Shown: piece after piece, positions 24,825-32,000 of the stretch
Position numbering within the stretch: the stretch's first letter is position 1
Layout of the letters: every line of letters starts with the position of its first letter
Source of the DNA: Austwickia chelonae NBRC 105200
GTDB taxonomy: Bacteria; Actinomycetota; Actinomycetes; Actinomycetales; Dermatophilaceae
Length of the DNA stretch: 32,000 nt
NCBI RefSeq assembly: GCF_000298175.1
Contig: NZ_BAGZ01000019.1
Coordinates: 1 to 32,000, forward strand
Reading direction: 5' to 3'
Made by a program: the position numbers and the translations under genes
The notes under the pieces: model-generated
The model's input: only the letters and a program-made list of their open reading frames with translations
Told to the model about the DNA's origin: nothing
Database searches by the model: none

Positions 24825-25694
24825 TCAGCGGCCGGTCATTCGTTCGCACGCCTCCCACAGCCGACTTCCCAACTCGGGGTCGTAGGCCGAGGCGCGTGCC
24901 GATACCGGCCGGGGGTAACCACGCGTCTCACCGATGCCGTCGGGGCCGATGTAGAAGCCGCCGGGCAGATCGGGCACGGTTGCAGCGTAGAGCTCGGGGA
25001 GCGCGCCCATCCAGGCGGGCTGGGCGGCCGGGGTGGTCGCGAAGAAGCGCGACGCCTGATCTCTGAATGAATTCCCGCTTCTACCAAAGAGATTCGTGGA
25101 AGACATTCCGGGATGGGCCGCCATCGAACGCAGTACGGAACCCTCACGGATGAACCGACGCTGCTGCTCCAAGGCCAACACGATGCACGCCAACTTCGAC
25201 TGCGCATACGACTTCGCACTGTCGTACGGGCGCACCGTCCAGTCCAGATCCGACACCTCGACCGAACCGAACCGGTGCGCGATCGACCCCAACCACACCA
25301 CCCGATCCGTCAACACCGGCCGCACCAATTGCGACAACAGGAAATGCCCGAGCACATTCGTCGCGAACTGCATCTCATGCCCCGCCGCGGTCCGCGACAA
25401 CGGAATGTCCATCACCCCCGCATTCAGGATCAACACATCGACCCGATCGAGACCCGCCGCGAATTCCACCACCGAATCCAGATCGGCCAGATCGAGCCGA
25501 CGCACCTGCGTCGAACCGCCCATGCCGACCCGGGCAGCCTCACCTCTGGCCGTATCCCGGCACGCCATGACGACCTCGGCGCCCTTCCCGGCCAAGGCGC
25601 GCGCGGCTTCGAATCCGATCCCGGAGTTCGCGCCGGTGACGACGAATCTGCGGCCGCTCTGGTCGGGAATGTCGGCGGTGGTCCAACGAGACAT
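24825..25694 (-). CDS. Short-chain dehydrogenase/reductase (retinol dehydrogenase-like)
   Basis: 289 residues. Rossmann NAD(P) site TGANSGIG (20-27), CRD at 45-47 suggesting NADP preference, LDLADLDSV, NAG at 91-93, catalytic Ser137 (LGSIAH), Tyr163 and Lys167 (SYAQSKLA). It resembles the protochlorophyllide-reductase/retinol-dehydrogenase-like group of SDRs; substrate unknown. The open frame runs ~96 codons further upstream, but the ATG at 25694 has GAGAGGAA at good distance and starts the expected fold (RWTTADIPDQSGRRFVVTG). An ATG at 25730 is an alternative. It diverges from the EIIC_2-type permease. Confidence 0.92.
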   Translation of the reverse strand: MSRWTTADIPDQSGRRFVVTGANSGIGFEAARALAGKGAEVVMACRDTARGEAARVGMGGSTQVRRLDLADLDSVVEFAAGLDRVDVLILNAGVMDIPLSRTAAGHEMQFATNVLGHFLLSQLVRPVLTDRVVWLGSIAHRFGSVEVSDLDWTVRPYDSAKSYAQSKLACIVLALEQQRRFIREGSVLRSMAAHPGMSSTNLFGRSGNSFRDQASRFFATTPAAQPAWMGALPELYAATVPDLPGGFYIGPDGIGETRGYPRPVSARASAYDPELGSRLWEACERMTGR

Positions 25695-26027
25695 CTGGGT
25701 TCCTCTCGGGGAAGCGGTGGTCGTGGACATTCTCGCGTGTGCCGCAGGTCGGTGGATCTTCTGCGGGGCGGGTGCGGACATCGGGGTGCGCGAGAGGCCG
25801 TCCGGTCGCCGGGCCGGCTTCCCGTCGGGAAAAGTGGACCGAAATATCTCAATATATGAACAGGTGAGGGCTGGGGAGTATTTCCGGAAGTTCCTGTCCG
25901 ACAAGGACATACGTCCCTGACCCCCGTGCGGGTACCCACCAGATGGACGGTCCCGACACCGAGACGCCCTACCGCAGATCATGACGGAACTCGTACGACC
26001 GTCCGACCAGTCACGTCAGGAACCCAC
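25695..26027. other. Divergent promoter region between SDR and permease genes
   Basis: 333 bp without a convincing gene. The AT-rich stretch around 25838-25862 (GAAATATCTCAATATATGAAC) is the likeliest promoter core. A 15-bp inverted repeat TGTCC-N5-GGACA lies at 25895-25909. The permease ribosome site AGGAA is at 26018-26022. Confidence 0.5.
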
Positions 26028-27179
26028 ATGTCCCAGACACCCGCAGCCGCCACCCTCAAAGAGGGGCCACCCGGGAAGGAGGAGACGACCCCCGACCCGA
26101 AGGCCACCACCCCGGCCCCGACCCCGGCCACCGCCGAGACCGCGCCCCGGCCCTCCTTCATGATGAACATCCTGAACGGACTCGCCCTGGGCGTGATCGT
26201 CTCCCTGATCCCAGGAGCCTTCCTCGGCGAACTCCTCAAGGTGCTGCTCCCTGCCGCGCCCTGGCTGAAGGTCCTCCTCGACGCCACCACGGTCTCCGCA
26301 TCCCTGATGGCCGTCGTCATCGGATTCTTCGTCGGACTGAACTTCAAGTTCACCCCCATCGAATCCGGATCCATCGCGATCGCCACCCAATTCGCCTCCG
26401 GAGCCGTCGTCGTCACCAATGGCGCCATGGTGCTCAAAGGCACCGGCGACGTCATCACCATGGGCATGACCGCAGCACTGGGCGCCGCCATCGTGCTGGC
26501 CATCGGCGAACGCACCCGCACCTACGCCATCCTCGTCGTCCCGGTCACCGTCGTCGCCGTCGCAGGCGTCGCCGGACGGCTGATGCTGCCCTACAACATG
26601 ACCGTCACCGCGACCATCGGACGCGGCGTCGAACACCTGCTGAGCCTGCAACCCGTGGTGATGGCCGTCCTGATCGCCGTGGTCTTCTCCGTGCTCATCC
26701 TCTCCCCGGTGACCACCGTCGGGATCGCCCTGGCCATCTCCATCTCCGGCATCGGCGCCGGAGCGGCCAACCTCGGCGTCTGCGCAGCCGGCTTCGGCTT
26801 CGCCGTCCTCGGATGGCGGGTCAACGGACCCGGCCTGTGCATCGCCCACGTCCTGGGCTCACCGAAGATCTCCATGGCGAAATTCCTGTCCAACCCCAAG
26901 ATCGCCCTCCCGACCATCTGCAGCGCAGCCCTGTGCGGGCTCGTCGGCGTCACCCTGGGCATCGACGGCACCCCCTTCAGCGCAGGCTTCGGGTTCTCCG
27001 GCGGAGTCGGCCCGGTCGCCTTCATGAGCGCACACGGCTGGGCGGCGCCTGCCGTCCTGAAGGGCCTGGTCGCCTTCCTGGCCGTACCCCTGGGATTGGC
27101 CCTGCTGTTCAACCACCTGTTCAAGAAGATCGTCCCCCTGGTGAGCGACGAGGACTACCGCCTCGACATCGGACGCTGA
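26028..27179 (+). CDS. PfoR-like/PTS_EIIC_2 membrane permease
   Basis: 383 residues. A Pro/Thr/Ala/Glu-rich cytoplasmic tail (~1-42) precedes about ten membrane segments. FMMNILNGLALGVIVSLIPGAFLGELLK, IESGSIAIATQFASGAVV and the Gly/Ala-rich second half (ISGIGAGAANLGVCAAGFGFA, GVGPVAFMSAHGW) match the family annotated as PTS IIC-like or 'toxin regulator PfoR'. No EIIA or EIIB domain is fused or nearby, so it may work as a PTS-independent carrier. ATG at 26028 with AGGAA 8 nt upstream. Its end overlaps convergent psuK by 25 bp, which hints at a role in (pseudo)nucleoside uptake; that is inference. Confidence 0.82.
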   Translation: MSQTPAAATLKEGPPGKEETTPDPKATTPAPTPATAETAPRPSFMMNILNGLALGVIVSLIPGAFLGELLKVLLPAAPWLKVLLDATTVSASLMAVVIGFFVGLNFKFTPIESGSIAIATQFASGAVVVTNGAMVLKGTGDVITMGMTAALGAAIVLAIGERTRTYAILVVPVTVVAVAGVAGRLMLPYNMTVTATIGRGVEHLLSLQPVVMAVLIAVVFSVLILSPVTTVGIALAISISGIGAGAANLGVCAAGFGFAVLGWRVNGPGLCIAHVLGSPKISMAKFLSNPKIALPTICSAALCGLVGVTLGIDGTPFSAGFGFSGGVGPVAFMSAHGWAAPAVLKGLVAFLAVPLGLALLFNHLFKKIVPLVSDEDYRLDIGR

Positions 27180-28108
27180 GAACGCAGACCTTCCGGACCG
27201 GACGGCGACCCCGACCGGCCCGGAAGGTCGTCCTCCAGAACCGCTCCCATCCGGCGGAGCACCCGAGAGGCCGAACGGTGCCCGGCACGGACCGCCCCCA
27301 CCAGATCCCCACGGTCACCCAACCAGGCCACCAGGAAACCGGCGTTGAAGGCGTCCCCGGCACCGGTGGTGTCGCACACCCCGGACACCGGCGGCACCGC
27401 GACCCGCACCGGATCCGCCCCCACCCGCACCAGCGAGGTCGGCCCGGCGCCATCCCGCGCCACCACCACGGTGTCCGGCATCCGAGCCAATGTCGGGCCG
27501 GGCAGACCGTCGACGGACAACAACCCCGCCAGGACGCTCTCCTCGGCATTCGCCGAGACCACATCCGGGGAGATCCGACACAACACGTCAGCGAAAACCT
27601 CCGGGGTCAACGACTCGATCACCCCGACCGACGACGTGTCCACGCTGATCAGACCGCCCGAAGCGCGCACCCGGGCCGCCGCGTCCACCGCCGTCCCCGC
27701 CGTACGTCCACCCGCCAACCCGTACGCCGGACAATGCAGGAGTTCCACCCCGGACAACTCCTCGTCCCCCAGCCGATCCAGATCCGTCGACGCACCCCGG
27801 TCGGGAAACATCGACCGCTCACCGGACTCGTCGACCATCACCACGATCATCCCCGTCCGGCCGCGACGACGGACCCGCACATCGACCCCGCACGCGCGCA
27901 GATCCTCGACCACCCACCGGCCTGCCGGATCGTCCCCCACACACCCGAAAAAACGCGTCGGATGACCAGACGCCGCGAAAGCCGCCACATTCGCGGCACT
28001 CCCACCACGCCGCAACACCACCGTCGCCGCCGTGTCCGAGCCGTACCGGGTCGCCTCCTCCCGGTGGACGACCACGTCGTACACCAGATCACCCAGCACC
28101 CCGAGCAC
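27155..28108 (-). CDS. psuK: PfkB-family kinase, probable pseudouridine kinase
   Basis: 317 residues, ribokinase-like fold. GGSAANVAAFAASG (35-48) is the substrate-side Gly-Gly motif and DTTGAGDAFNAGF (246-258), with catalytic Asp252, is the ATP/anion-hole motif. PfkB kinases act on sugars and nucleosides. Because psuG lies only 6 nt upstream on the same strand, pseudouridine is the likely substrate (phosphorylation to pseudouridine 5'-phosphate). It starts at a GTG (28108). The C-terminal tail is basic and overlaps the permease gene end. Confidence 0.85.
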   Translation of the reverse strand: MLGVLGDLVYDVVVHREEATRYGSDTAATVVLRRGGSAANVAAFAASGHPTRFFGCVGDDPAGRWVVEDLRACGVDVRVRRRGRTGMIVVMVDESGERSMFPDRGASTDLDRLGDEELSGVELLHCPAYGLAGGRTAGTAVDAAARVRASGGLISVDTSSVGVIESLTPEVFADVLCRISPDVVSANAEESVLAGLLSVDGLPGPTLARMPDTVVVARDGAGPTSLVRVGADPVRVAVPPVSGVCDTTGAGDAFNAGFLVAWLGDRGDLVGAVRAGHRSASRVLRRMGAVLEDDLPGRSGSPSGPEGLRSQRPMSRR

Positions 28109-28114
28109 CGCCGA

Positions 28115-29050
28115 TCACCCCCGAACGGACGCCGGAGCCTGCGACAGGGCCGCCGCCACCAGCGCACCCAAACGCACATTGCTCAGGTACAGGGCCACAT
28201 TCGCCTGGACACTACGACCCGCCGTGGACCGGGACAGCTGGTCCAGCAGGAAGGGCGTCGCCTCCTGGCCGTCCACCTCCGACCGCTCAGCGGCCGTCCA
28301 CGCCTGGGAGAGCACCCGGTCCAGCTCCCCCGGCTCCAGCGCGGCCTCCGCCGGAATCGGATTGGCCACCACCACGGCCGAGGACACCCCGAAGGCGTGC
28401 TGGGCGCGCAGGACATCAGCGACCTCCTCGGGCGAATCAGCCCGTTGCCGCAGTGGAAAACCCGCATCGGGGACGTAGAACCCCGGGCACCGGTCCGTGC
28501 GATACCCCAGGACGGGCACCGCGAAGGTCTCCAACCGTTCCAAGGTCGCCCGGACGTCGAGTACCGACTTCACCCCGGAACAGACCACCACGACCGGCAC
28601 CTGGGACAAGGCGTGCAGATCGGTCGACTCGTCGAAGGACGCCGACGCGCCCCGATGGACCCCGCCCAGACCACCCGTGGCGAAGACCGCGACGCCCGCG
28701 CGATGAGCCAGATGGATACTGGCGGCAATGGTGGTACCTCCGTTGGTCCGCGCCACCGCAGTGGTGCACAGGTCCCGTACGGAGACCTTCGCGGCCTGCT
28801 CGTCGACGGCGAGGACGTCGAGCTCCTCCGCGGACAGACCGACCGTGGGCCGCCCGTCGACGACACCCACGGTGGCGGGCAGGACCCCGAAGGAACGGGT
28901 CAGGCGTTCGGCGTCCTGAGCGACCCGCAGATTGAGCGGGCGAGGGAGTCCGTGCGTGAGAATGGTGGATTCCAACGCCAGGACAGGACGTCCTGCGGCG
29001 ACGGCCGTCCGGACGTCCTCGGCGATACGGATGCGGTAGGACATGGTCAT
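28115..29050 (-). CDS. psuG: Pseudouridine-5'-phosphate glycosidase
   Basis: 311 residues. PsuG splits pseudouridine 5'-phosphate into uracil and ribose 5-phosphate, breaking the C-C glycosidic bond. Signatures: LALESTILTHGLPRPLN (Glu27 region), VGVVDGRPTVGLS, TNGGTTIAASIHLAHRAGVAVFATGGLGGVHRG, CSGVKSVLDVRATLE (catalytic Lys) and GYRTDRCPGFY. Full length. The ATG at 29050 has AAGGAG 6 nt upstream and is preferred over the ATG at 29044. It heads the psuG-psuK pair. Confidence 0.95.
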   Translation of the reverse strand: MTMSYRIRIAEDVRTAVAAGRPVLALESTILTHGLPRPLNLRVAQDAERLTRSFGVLPATVGVVDGRPTVGLSAEELDVLAVDEQAAKVSVRDLCTTAVARTNGGTTIAASIHLAHRAGVAVFATGGLGGVHRGASASFDESTDLHALSQVPVVVVCSGVKSVLDVRATLERLETFAVPVLGYRTDRCPGFYVPDAGFPLRQRADSPEEVADVLRAQHAFGVSSAVVVANPIPAEAALEPGELDRVLSQAWTAAERSEVDGQEATPFLLDQLSRSTAGRSVQANVALYLSNVRLGALVAAALSQAPASVRG

Positions 29051-29206
29051 CCCGGTCTCCTTCGCGGGGCCGCGACATCGCGGCAGGACGCCCGGGCACC
29101 CTGGCGTGCCGGGCCGATCTCGCCCGTCACGGTAGCCCGGAAAGGTCGGATGTCCTCGGAGGCGTGCGGTGTCGCGTCCCGGCGTTCTTGCGCATCGAGA
29201 TGGCGT

Positions 29207-29248
29207 GGACCGGGGGGAGGACCGGGGGGAGGACCGGGGGGAGGACCG
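29207..29248. repeat. 12-bp G-rich tandem repeat, 3.5 copies
   Basis: GGACCGGGGGGA is repeated three times exactly (29207, 29219, 29231) and followed by GGACCG. It lies in the divergent promoter region between psuG and the MFS gene. The plus strand has repeated G6 and G2 runs that could form a G-quadruplex. Copy number could vary by slippage. Confidence 0.9.
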
Positions 29249-29280
29249 CGCTACCCGGTGATATGTCCACCTACGACTAA

Positions 29281-29299
29281 GTTGAGAATAGTGCTCAAC
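29281..29299. promoter_or_regulatory. Inverted repeat GTTGAG-N7-CTCAAC, candidate operator
   Basis: Perfect 6-bp arms (29281-29286, 29294-29299) in an AT-richer stretch about 33 bp before the leader ORF of the MFS gene. TTGAG…CTCAA sites are common for MarR-type repressors of exporters. No such regulator is encoded in the window. Confidence 0.45.
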
Positions 29300-29331
29300 A
29301 ACGATCGCTTTCCGAGGAGAACACCGCACCG

Positions 29332-29397
29332 ATGACCCACCCCGTCACCCACGTCACCGGCGCCCACCCCACCCACGGACAGACCTCGACACCATGA
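29332..29397 (+). CDS. 21-residue leader ORF overlapping the MFS start
   Basis: An ATG at 29332 with GAGGAG about 12 nt upstream opens 21 codons rich in Thr (6) and His (4), beginning MTHPVTHVTGAHP. Its TGA (29395-29397) overlaps the MFS ATG (29394) as ATGA. The MFS gene has no good ribosome site of its own, so it may depend on translation of this leader. It is too short for family assignment. Confidence 0.5.
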   Translation: MTHPVTHVTGAHPTHGQTSTP

Positions 29398-30671
29398 CCA
29401 CCACCCCCTCGACGCGCCGGAGCGACCTGCACACCTTCCTGGCCCTACCCGGACTGCTCCGCCTCCTCCTGATCACCCAACTCGCCTTCAACATCGGCTT
29501 CTACCTCGTGGTCCCCTTCCTCGCCAGCTACCTCGGCGACGAACTCCACCTCGCCGGATGGATGATCGGGGTGATCCTCGGACTACGCACCTTCTCCCAA
29601 CAAGGGATGTTCTTCTTCGGCGGCGCCATCGCCGACCGCTTCGGCATCCGCCTCAGCATCGTCGTGGGATGCCTCATCCGCATCACCGCCTTCCTCACCC
29701 TCGGACTGACCCGCGAACTCCCCGGCGTCATCATCGGCGTCACCCTCATCGGCCTGGCCGCAGCACTCTTCTCACCCGCCACCGAATCAGCCATCGTGGC
29801 CTGGGGGCGCGACGTCGAACACGACGGCGGACCGACCCTCCAAGAAATCGTCGGACTCGAAAGCATGTGCTCCAAACTCGGATCAGTGATCGGACCCGTG
29901 CTCGGCGGAGTACTCCTCGTCATCCCCTTCCGCGCCACCTGCCTGGTCGCCGCCGGGATCTTCGCCCTCATCCTCGCCGCCCAACTCCACTGGCTCCCCC
30001 GCGACGCCCGCATCGGCGAACCCACGACGATCCTCGACTCCCTGGCCACCGTCCTCCACAACCGCACCTTCCTCACCTTCGCCGCCATCCACTCCACCTA
30101 CCTCCTCACCTACAACCAGCTCTACCTCGCCGTACCCGTCGAACTCGCCCGCATCGGCGCCCCCGCCACCGCCATCACCTGGCTGTTCGCACTCGCCGCC
30201 GTCCTCACCATCACCCTGCAGCTCCCGGTCACCCGGCGAGCCCTGCGCTGGGGCACACCGGCCGCCCTGCGCCGCGGATACCTGCTGCTCTCGGCCTGCT
30301 TCCTCGTCGTCGCCGTCGCCGCCCCGTACCCGACGAGCGGACCAGCCGCCTATCTGCCGGTCGTCACCCTCGTGGTCCTCCTGCACCTCGGACAGATGCT
30401 CGTGCTGCCCGCGGCCCGGGACACCGTCGCCGAACTCGCCCGGCACCGCTGCCTCGGCAGCTACCTCGGGTTCCTCTCCTCCCTGGGCGGACTGGCGGTC
30501 CTCATCGGCAGCACCGCAGCCGGAAGGCTGCTCGACCTCGCCCGCACCCCCAACCCGGGCGCGCCCGTCCCCTGGCTCTTCCTGGCCGCACTACCGGCCT
30601 GTTCAGCCATCGCCGTCACGATCTTCTGCCGACGACACCCCGCCGCCGCGCCCGCGCCGACCCGCTCCTGA
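29394..30671 (+). CDS. MFS transporter, MdtH-like exporter
   Basis: 425 residues, 12 TM segments. Between TM2 and TM3 it has LGLRTFSQQGMFFFGGAIADRFGIR, the form of MFS motif A seen in the MdtH/YceL drug-efflux group. LIGLAAALFSPATESAIVAW and LGSVIGPVLGGVLL (exporter-type motif C) follow. Likely a proton-driven exporter of a drug or metabolite in the inner membrane. The start is the ATG at 29394, coupled to an upstream leader ORF; a palindrome at 29281-29299 may be its operator. A 16-bp hairpin ends the unit. Confidence 0.9.
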   Translation: MTTTPSTRRSDLHTFLALPGLLRLLLITQLAFNIGFYLVVPFLASYLGDELHLAGWMIGVILGLRTFSQQGMFFFGGAIADRFGIRLSIVVGCLIRITAFLTLGLTRELPGVIIGVTLIGLAAALFSPATESAIVAWGRDVEHDGGPTLQEIVGLESMCSKLGSVIGPVLGGVLLVIPFRATCLVAAGIFALILAAQLHWLPRDARIGEPTTILDSLATVLHNRTFLTFAAIHSTYLLTYNQLYLAVPVELARIGAPATAITWLFALAAVLTITLQLPVTRRALRWGTPAALRRGYLLLSACFLVVAVAAPYPTSGPAAYLPVVTLVVLLHLGQMLVLPAARDTVAELARHRCLGSYLGFLSSLGGLAVLIGSTAAGRLLDLARTPNPGAPVPWLFLAALPACSAIAVTIFCRRHPAAAPAPTRS

Positions 30672-30678
30672 AAGACAC

Positions 30679-30715
30679 GCGGTGCAGGTCCGGGCACAGC
30701 TCGGGCCTGCACCGC
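30679..30715. terminator. 16-bp hairpin between convergent MFS and ParA-like genes
   Basis: The arms 30679-30694 (starting GCGGTGCAGG) and 30700-30715 (ending CCTGCACCGC) pair over 16 bp with two G:U pairs and a 5-nt loop, 7 bp after the MFS stop. It could stop both convergent transcripts. No U-tract. Confidence 0.7.
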
Positions 30716-30760
30716 GCCAGCTCACGTCCTGGTCGCAGACGGACGCCAGGCGTCCGCCGA

Positions 30761-31999
30761 TCAGTGGGAGCCGACGGCGATGCTCGTCAAGAGCGCGACG
30801 AGCTCTGCCGAGGCGACCGAGGTCGGTTCGGCGAGATGCGCGAGGTCGATCCTCGTCGCCCCACCCAGGTGGCGGTCGCAGGGCATCACCCGGCCGTCGC
30901 GGTGACCGCCGGTGATGGCGCTGATCGCCCGAGCCGGGGTGATGCCGGTGTCCCGGCCGGTGTCCACGACGAGGACCACGACGCGTTCAGCTGGGACCCC
31001 CAAGGAATCCAACTCGCGTAGAGCCTGTTTCGCCGCAAGCATGCCCGGGACGGACGGACTGGCCACCAAGACCATGACGTGGCACTGGTCGAGCAAGTGG
31101 TGCCGGGTATCCCGTCCCATGTCGAGCACGGTCAACGTATGGCAGTAGGTGAGCCGGTTGACCAGCTTGCGCAGCTGATCGTCCTCGACGTCGATCGCGG
31201 TCACCGCGGTCACCGCGCCGTCCGGGGTGTAGGCCAGGTTCTCCACCAGATCCTGCGGTGAGACAGCCGACTCCAGGGCGTGCGAAGCGAAGCAGTGGGT
31301 CTCCGATCCCAGCGTGGTGGCCAGGGCTCCTCGATCGTCGGCCGAGGCGACCACGGAGACGCTGTCCTCACGGGCTCGGACGAAACAGTGCGCGATCAGG
31401 GTGGACACCGTCGTGACCCCGACGCCGCCCTCGGCGCCGATGACGCCGACGCGGAGCCCGGTCTGCAACTCCACCTGGGTCTCCTCGATGCTGGCCGCCA
31501 GCCGCATCGGGGTGTCGTCCGCGCTGAGGAGCAGTGAGAAACGGTGCCACAGCTTGCGCCACCACGGCCATCCGTGGCGGGTGCCGAGCCTGCGTCGTTC
31601 CAGTTCGTCGGCGCGAGCCTCCAAGACCTGCACCGTGACCGCCGGATAAGCGGCCGCCGGGTTGGCGGGATCGACGGGTCCTTCGGGGAAGGACTCCTCC
31701 CCGCCCGGGGGTGAGATCTTCTCGACGGGCTCCTGCCATGCGGGCGGATCGGCGGGATCCGCCAGGTGCAACGGATCAGCCGGCAGGGGGCGGCCGTCCA
31801 CCCGAGGCAGGTCGACAGCCGATTCCTTATCCACCGGAGGCGGTTTGGGACGGAACGGGTCTTCCGTGCGGAAGGGCACCAGCGGAGGCGACTCCAACGA
31901 GACGGATTCGTCGACCCGGTACGGGCTCTCGCTGCGGAAGGAGGGGCCTCCGCGGAAACCGGGCCCGTCCCGGAAAGGATCCTCGCCGCGGGAGGGCAC
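30761..31999 (-). CDS. ParA/MinD-like ATPase with atypical P-loop; start may lie outside the window
   Basis: At least 412 residues; the frame is open to the window edge, so the N-terminus may be longer than the GTG at 31999. Residues ~1-120 are Pro/Glu/Asp/Arg-rich and disordered, with repeated (E)DPFR and similar pieces. From ~183 a MinD/ParA fold follows: VGVIGAEGGVGVTTVSTLIAHCF, where the P-loop (188-197) lacks both lysines of the usual KGGVGKTT; LTVLDMGRDTRHHLLDQCHVMVLVASPSVPGMLAAKQAL; VVLVVDTGR. Proteins of this layout occur near type VII secretion genes (EspI-like) and as TadZ/CpaE relatives. No partner is visible in the window. Confidence 0.8.
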   Translation of the reverse strand: MPSRGEDPFRDGPGFRGGPSFRSESPYRVDESVSLESPPLVPFRTEDPFRPKPPPVDKESAVDLPRVDGRPLPADPLHLADPADPPAWQEPVEKISPPGGEESFPEGPVDPANPAAAYPAVTVQVLEARADELERRRLGTRHGWPWWRKLWHRFSLLLSADDTPMRLAASIEETQVELQTGLRVGVIGAEGGVGVTTVSTLIAHCFVRAREDSVSVVASADDRGALATTLGSETHCFASHALESAVSPQDLVENLAYTPDGAVTAVTAIDVEDDQLRKLVNRLTYCHTLTVLDMGRDTRHHLLDQCHVMVLVASPSVPGMLAAKQALRELDSLGVPAERVVVLVVDTGRDTGITPARAISAITGGHRDGRVMPCDRHLGGATRIDLAHLAEPTSVASAELVALLTSIAVGSH

Positions 32000-32000
32000 G

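Noticed and set aside
25895-25909. TGTCC-N5-GGACA as the operator of the SDR or permease
   Set aside because: A 5-bp palindrome is expected by chance in a window of this size and GC content. It is kept only as a note in the intergenic entry.
26813-29335. An 840-codon open frame on the plus strand
   Set aside because: It is an Arg/His/Pro/Gly-rich shadow opposite psuK and psuG and across the end of the permease gene. It has no recognisable domain, while the opposite strand holds clear enzymes.
1-32000. CRISPR arrays, insertion sequences, prophage genes or attachment sites
   Set aside because: No regularly spaced repeats, transposase motifs, terminal inverted repeats or integrase motifs were seen. 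The only tandem repeats are the 21-bp pair in the GDPD gene and the 12-bp unit at 29207.

Overview
This is a high-GC window of about 32 kb with actinobacterial content: an FhaA-type DUF3662 regulator at the left edge, a LiaF-like FGDV-repeat protein, a ParA-like ATPase with a long proline-rich N-terminus, and heavy use of GTG starts and 4-nt stop/start overlaps. It looks like a chromosomal segment of a Gram-positive actinobacterium; the genus cannot be fixed from sequence alone. I saw no insertion sequence, phage gene, CRISPR array, rRNA or tRNA.

Layout. 1-5.9 kb: start of fhaA (runs off the left edge), an aldo/keto reductase, a possible 53-residue ORF, a two-TM protein, a LiaF-like protein whose start codon lies inside a perfect 10-bp inverted repeat, an APC amino-acid permease and an unknown protein with a C-terminal zinc ribbon. 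6-8.3 kb: an EamA-family transporter convergent with a fructosamine-kinase-like gene, then a 145-residue unknown. 8.4-16.6 kb: a locus that reads as one functional unit. An organophosphate:phosphate antiporter (GlpT/UhpT type), an ABC importer (ATPase, two-domain fused permease, solute-binding protein) and a two-component system (OmpR-type regulator, sensor-poor histidine kinase) lie on the minus strand. A secreted glycerophosphodiester phosphodiesterase diverges from the kinase. The five kinase-to-ATPase genes are joined by four successive 4-nt overlaps.

16.9-21.2 kb: a GYF_2/TM2 protein, then thiamine thiazole synthesis. thiE is convergent with thiS-thiF and thiG-thiH, and a TPP riboswitch with its own likely promoter sits between thiF and thiG. 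21.4-24.7 kb: two small two-TM proteins and an 834-residue relative of UPF1-like SF1 helicases that has lost its P-loop and its C-terminal helicase motifs. 24.8-29.1 kb: an SDR oxidoreductase, an isolated PfoR/EIIC_2-type permease, and pseudouridine catabolism (psuG-psuK) convergent with that permease. 29.2-32 kb: a 12-bp G-rich tandem repeat, an MFS exporter preceded by an overlapping 21-residue leader ORF, and a ParA/MinD-like ATPase with an atypical P-loop at the right edge.

The best candidate for a less-described system is the 8.4-16.6 kb organophosphate locus. A secreted diesterase could release glycerol phosphate or related compounds, which either the antiporter or the ABC importer could take up. 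The kinase has almost no extracytoplasmic part, so it may receive its signal through the binding protein or transporter.
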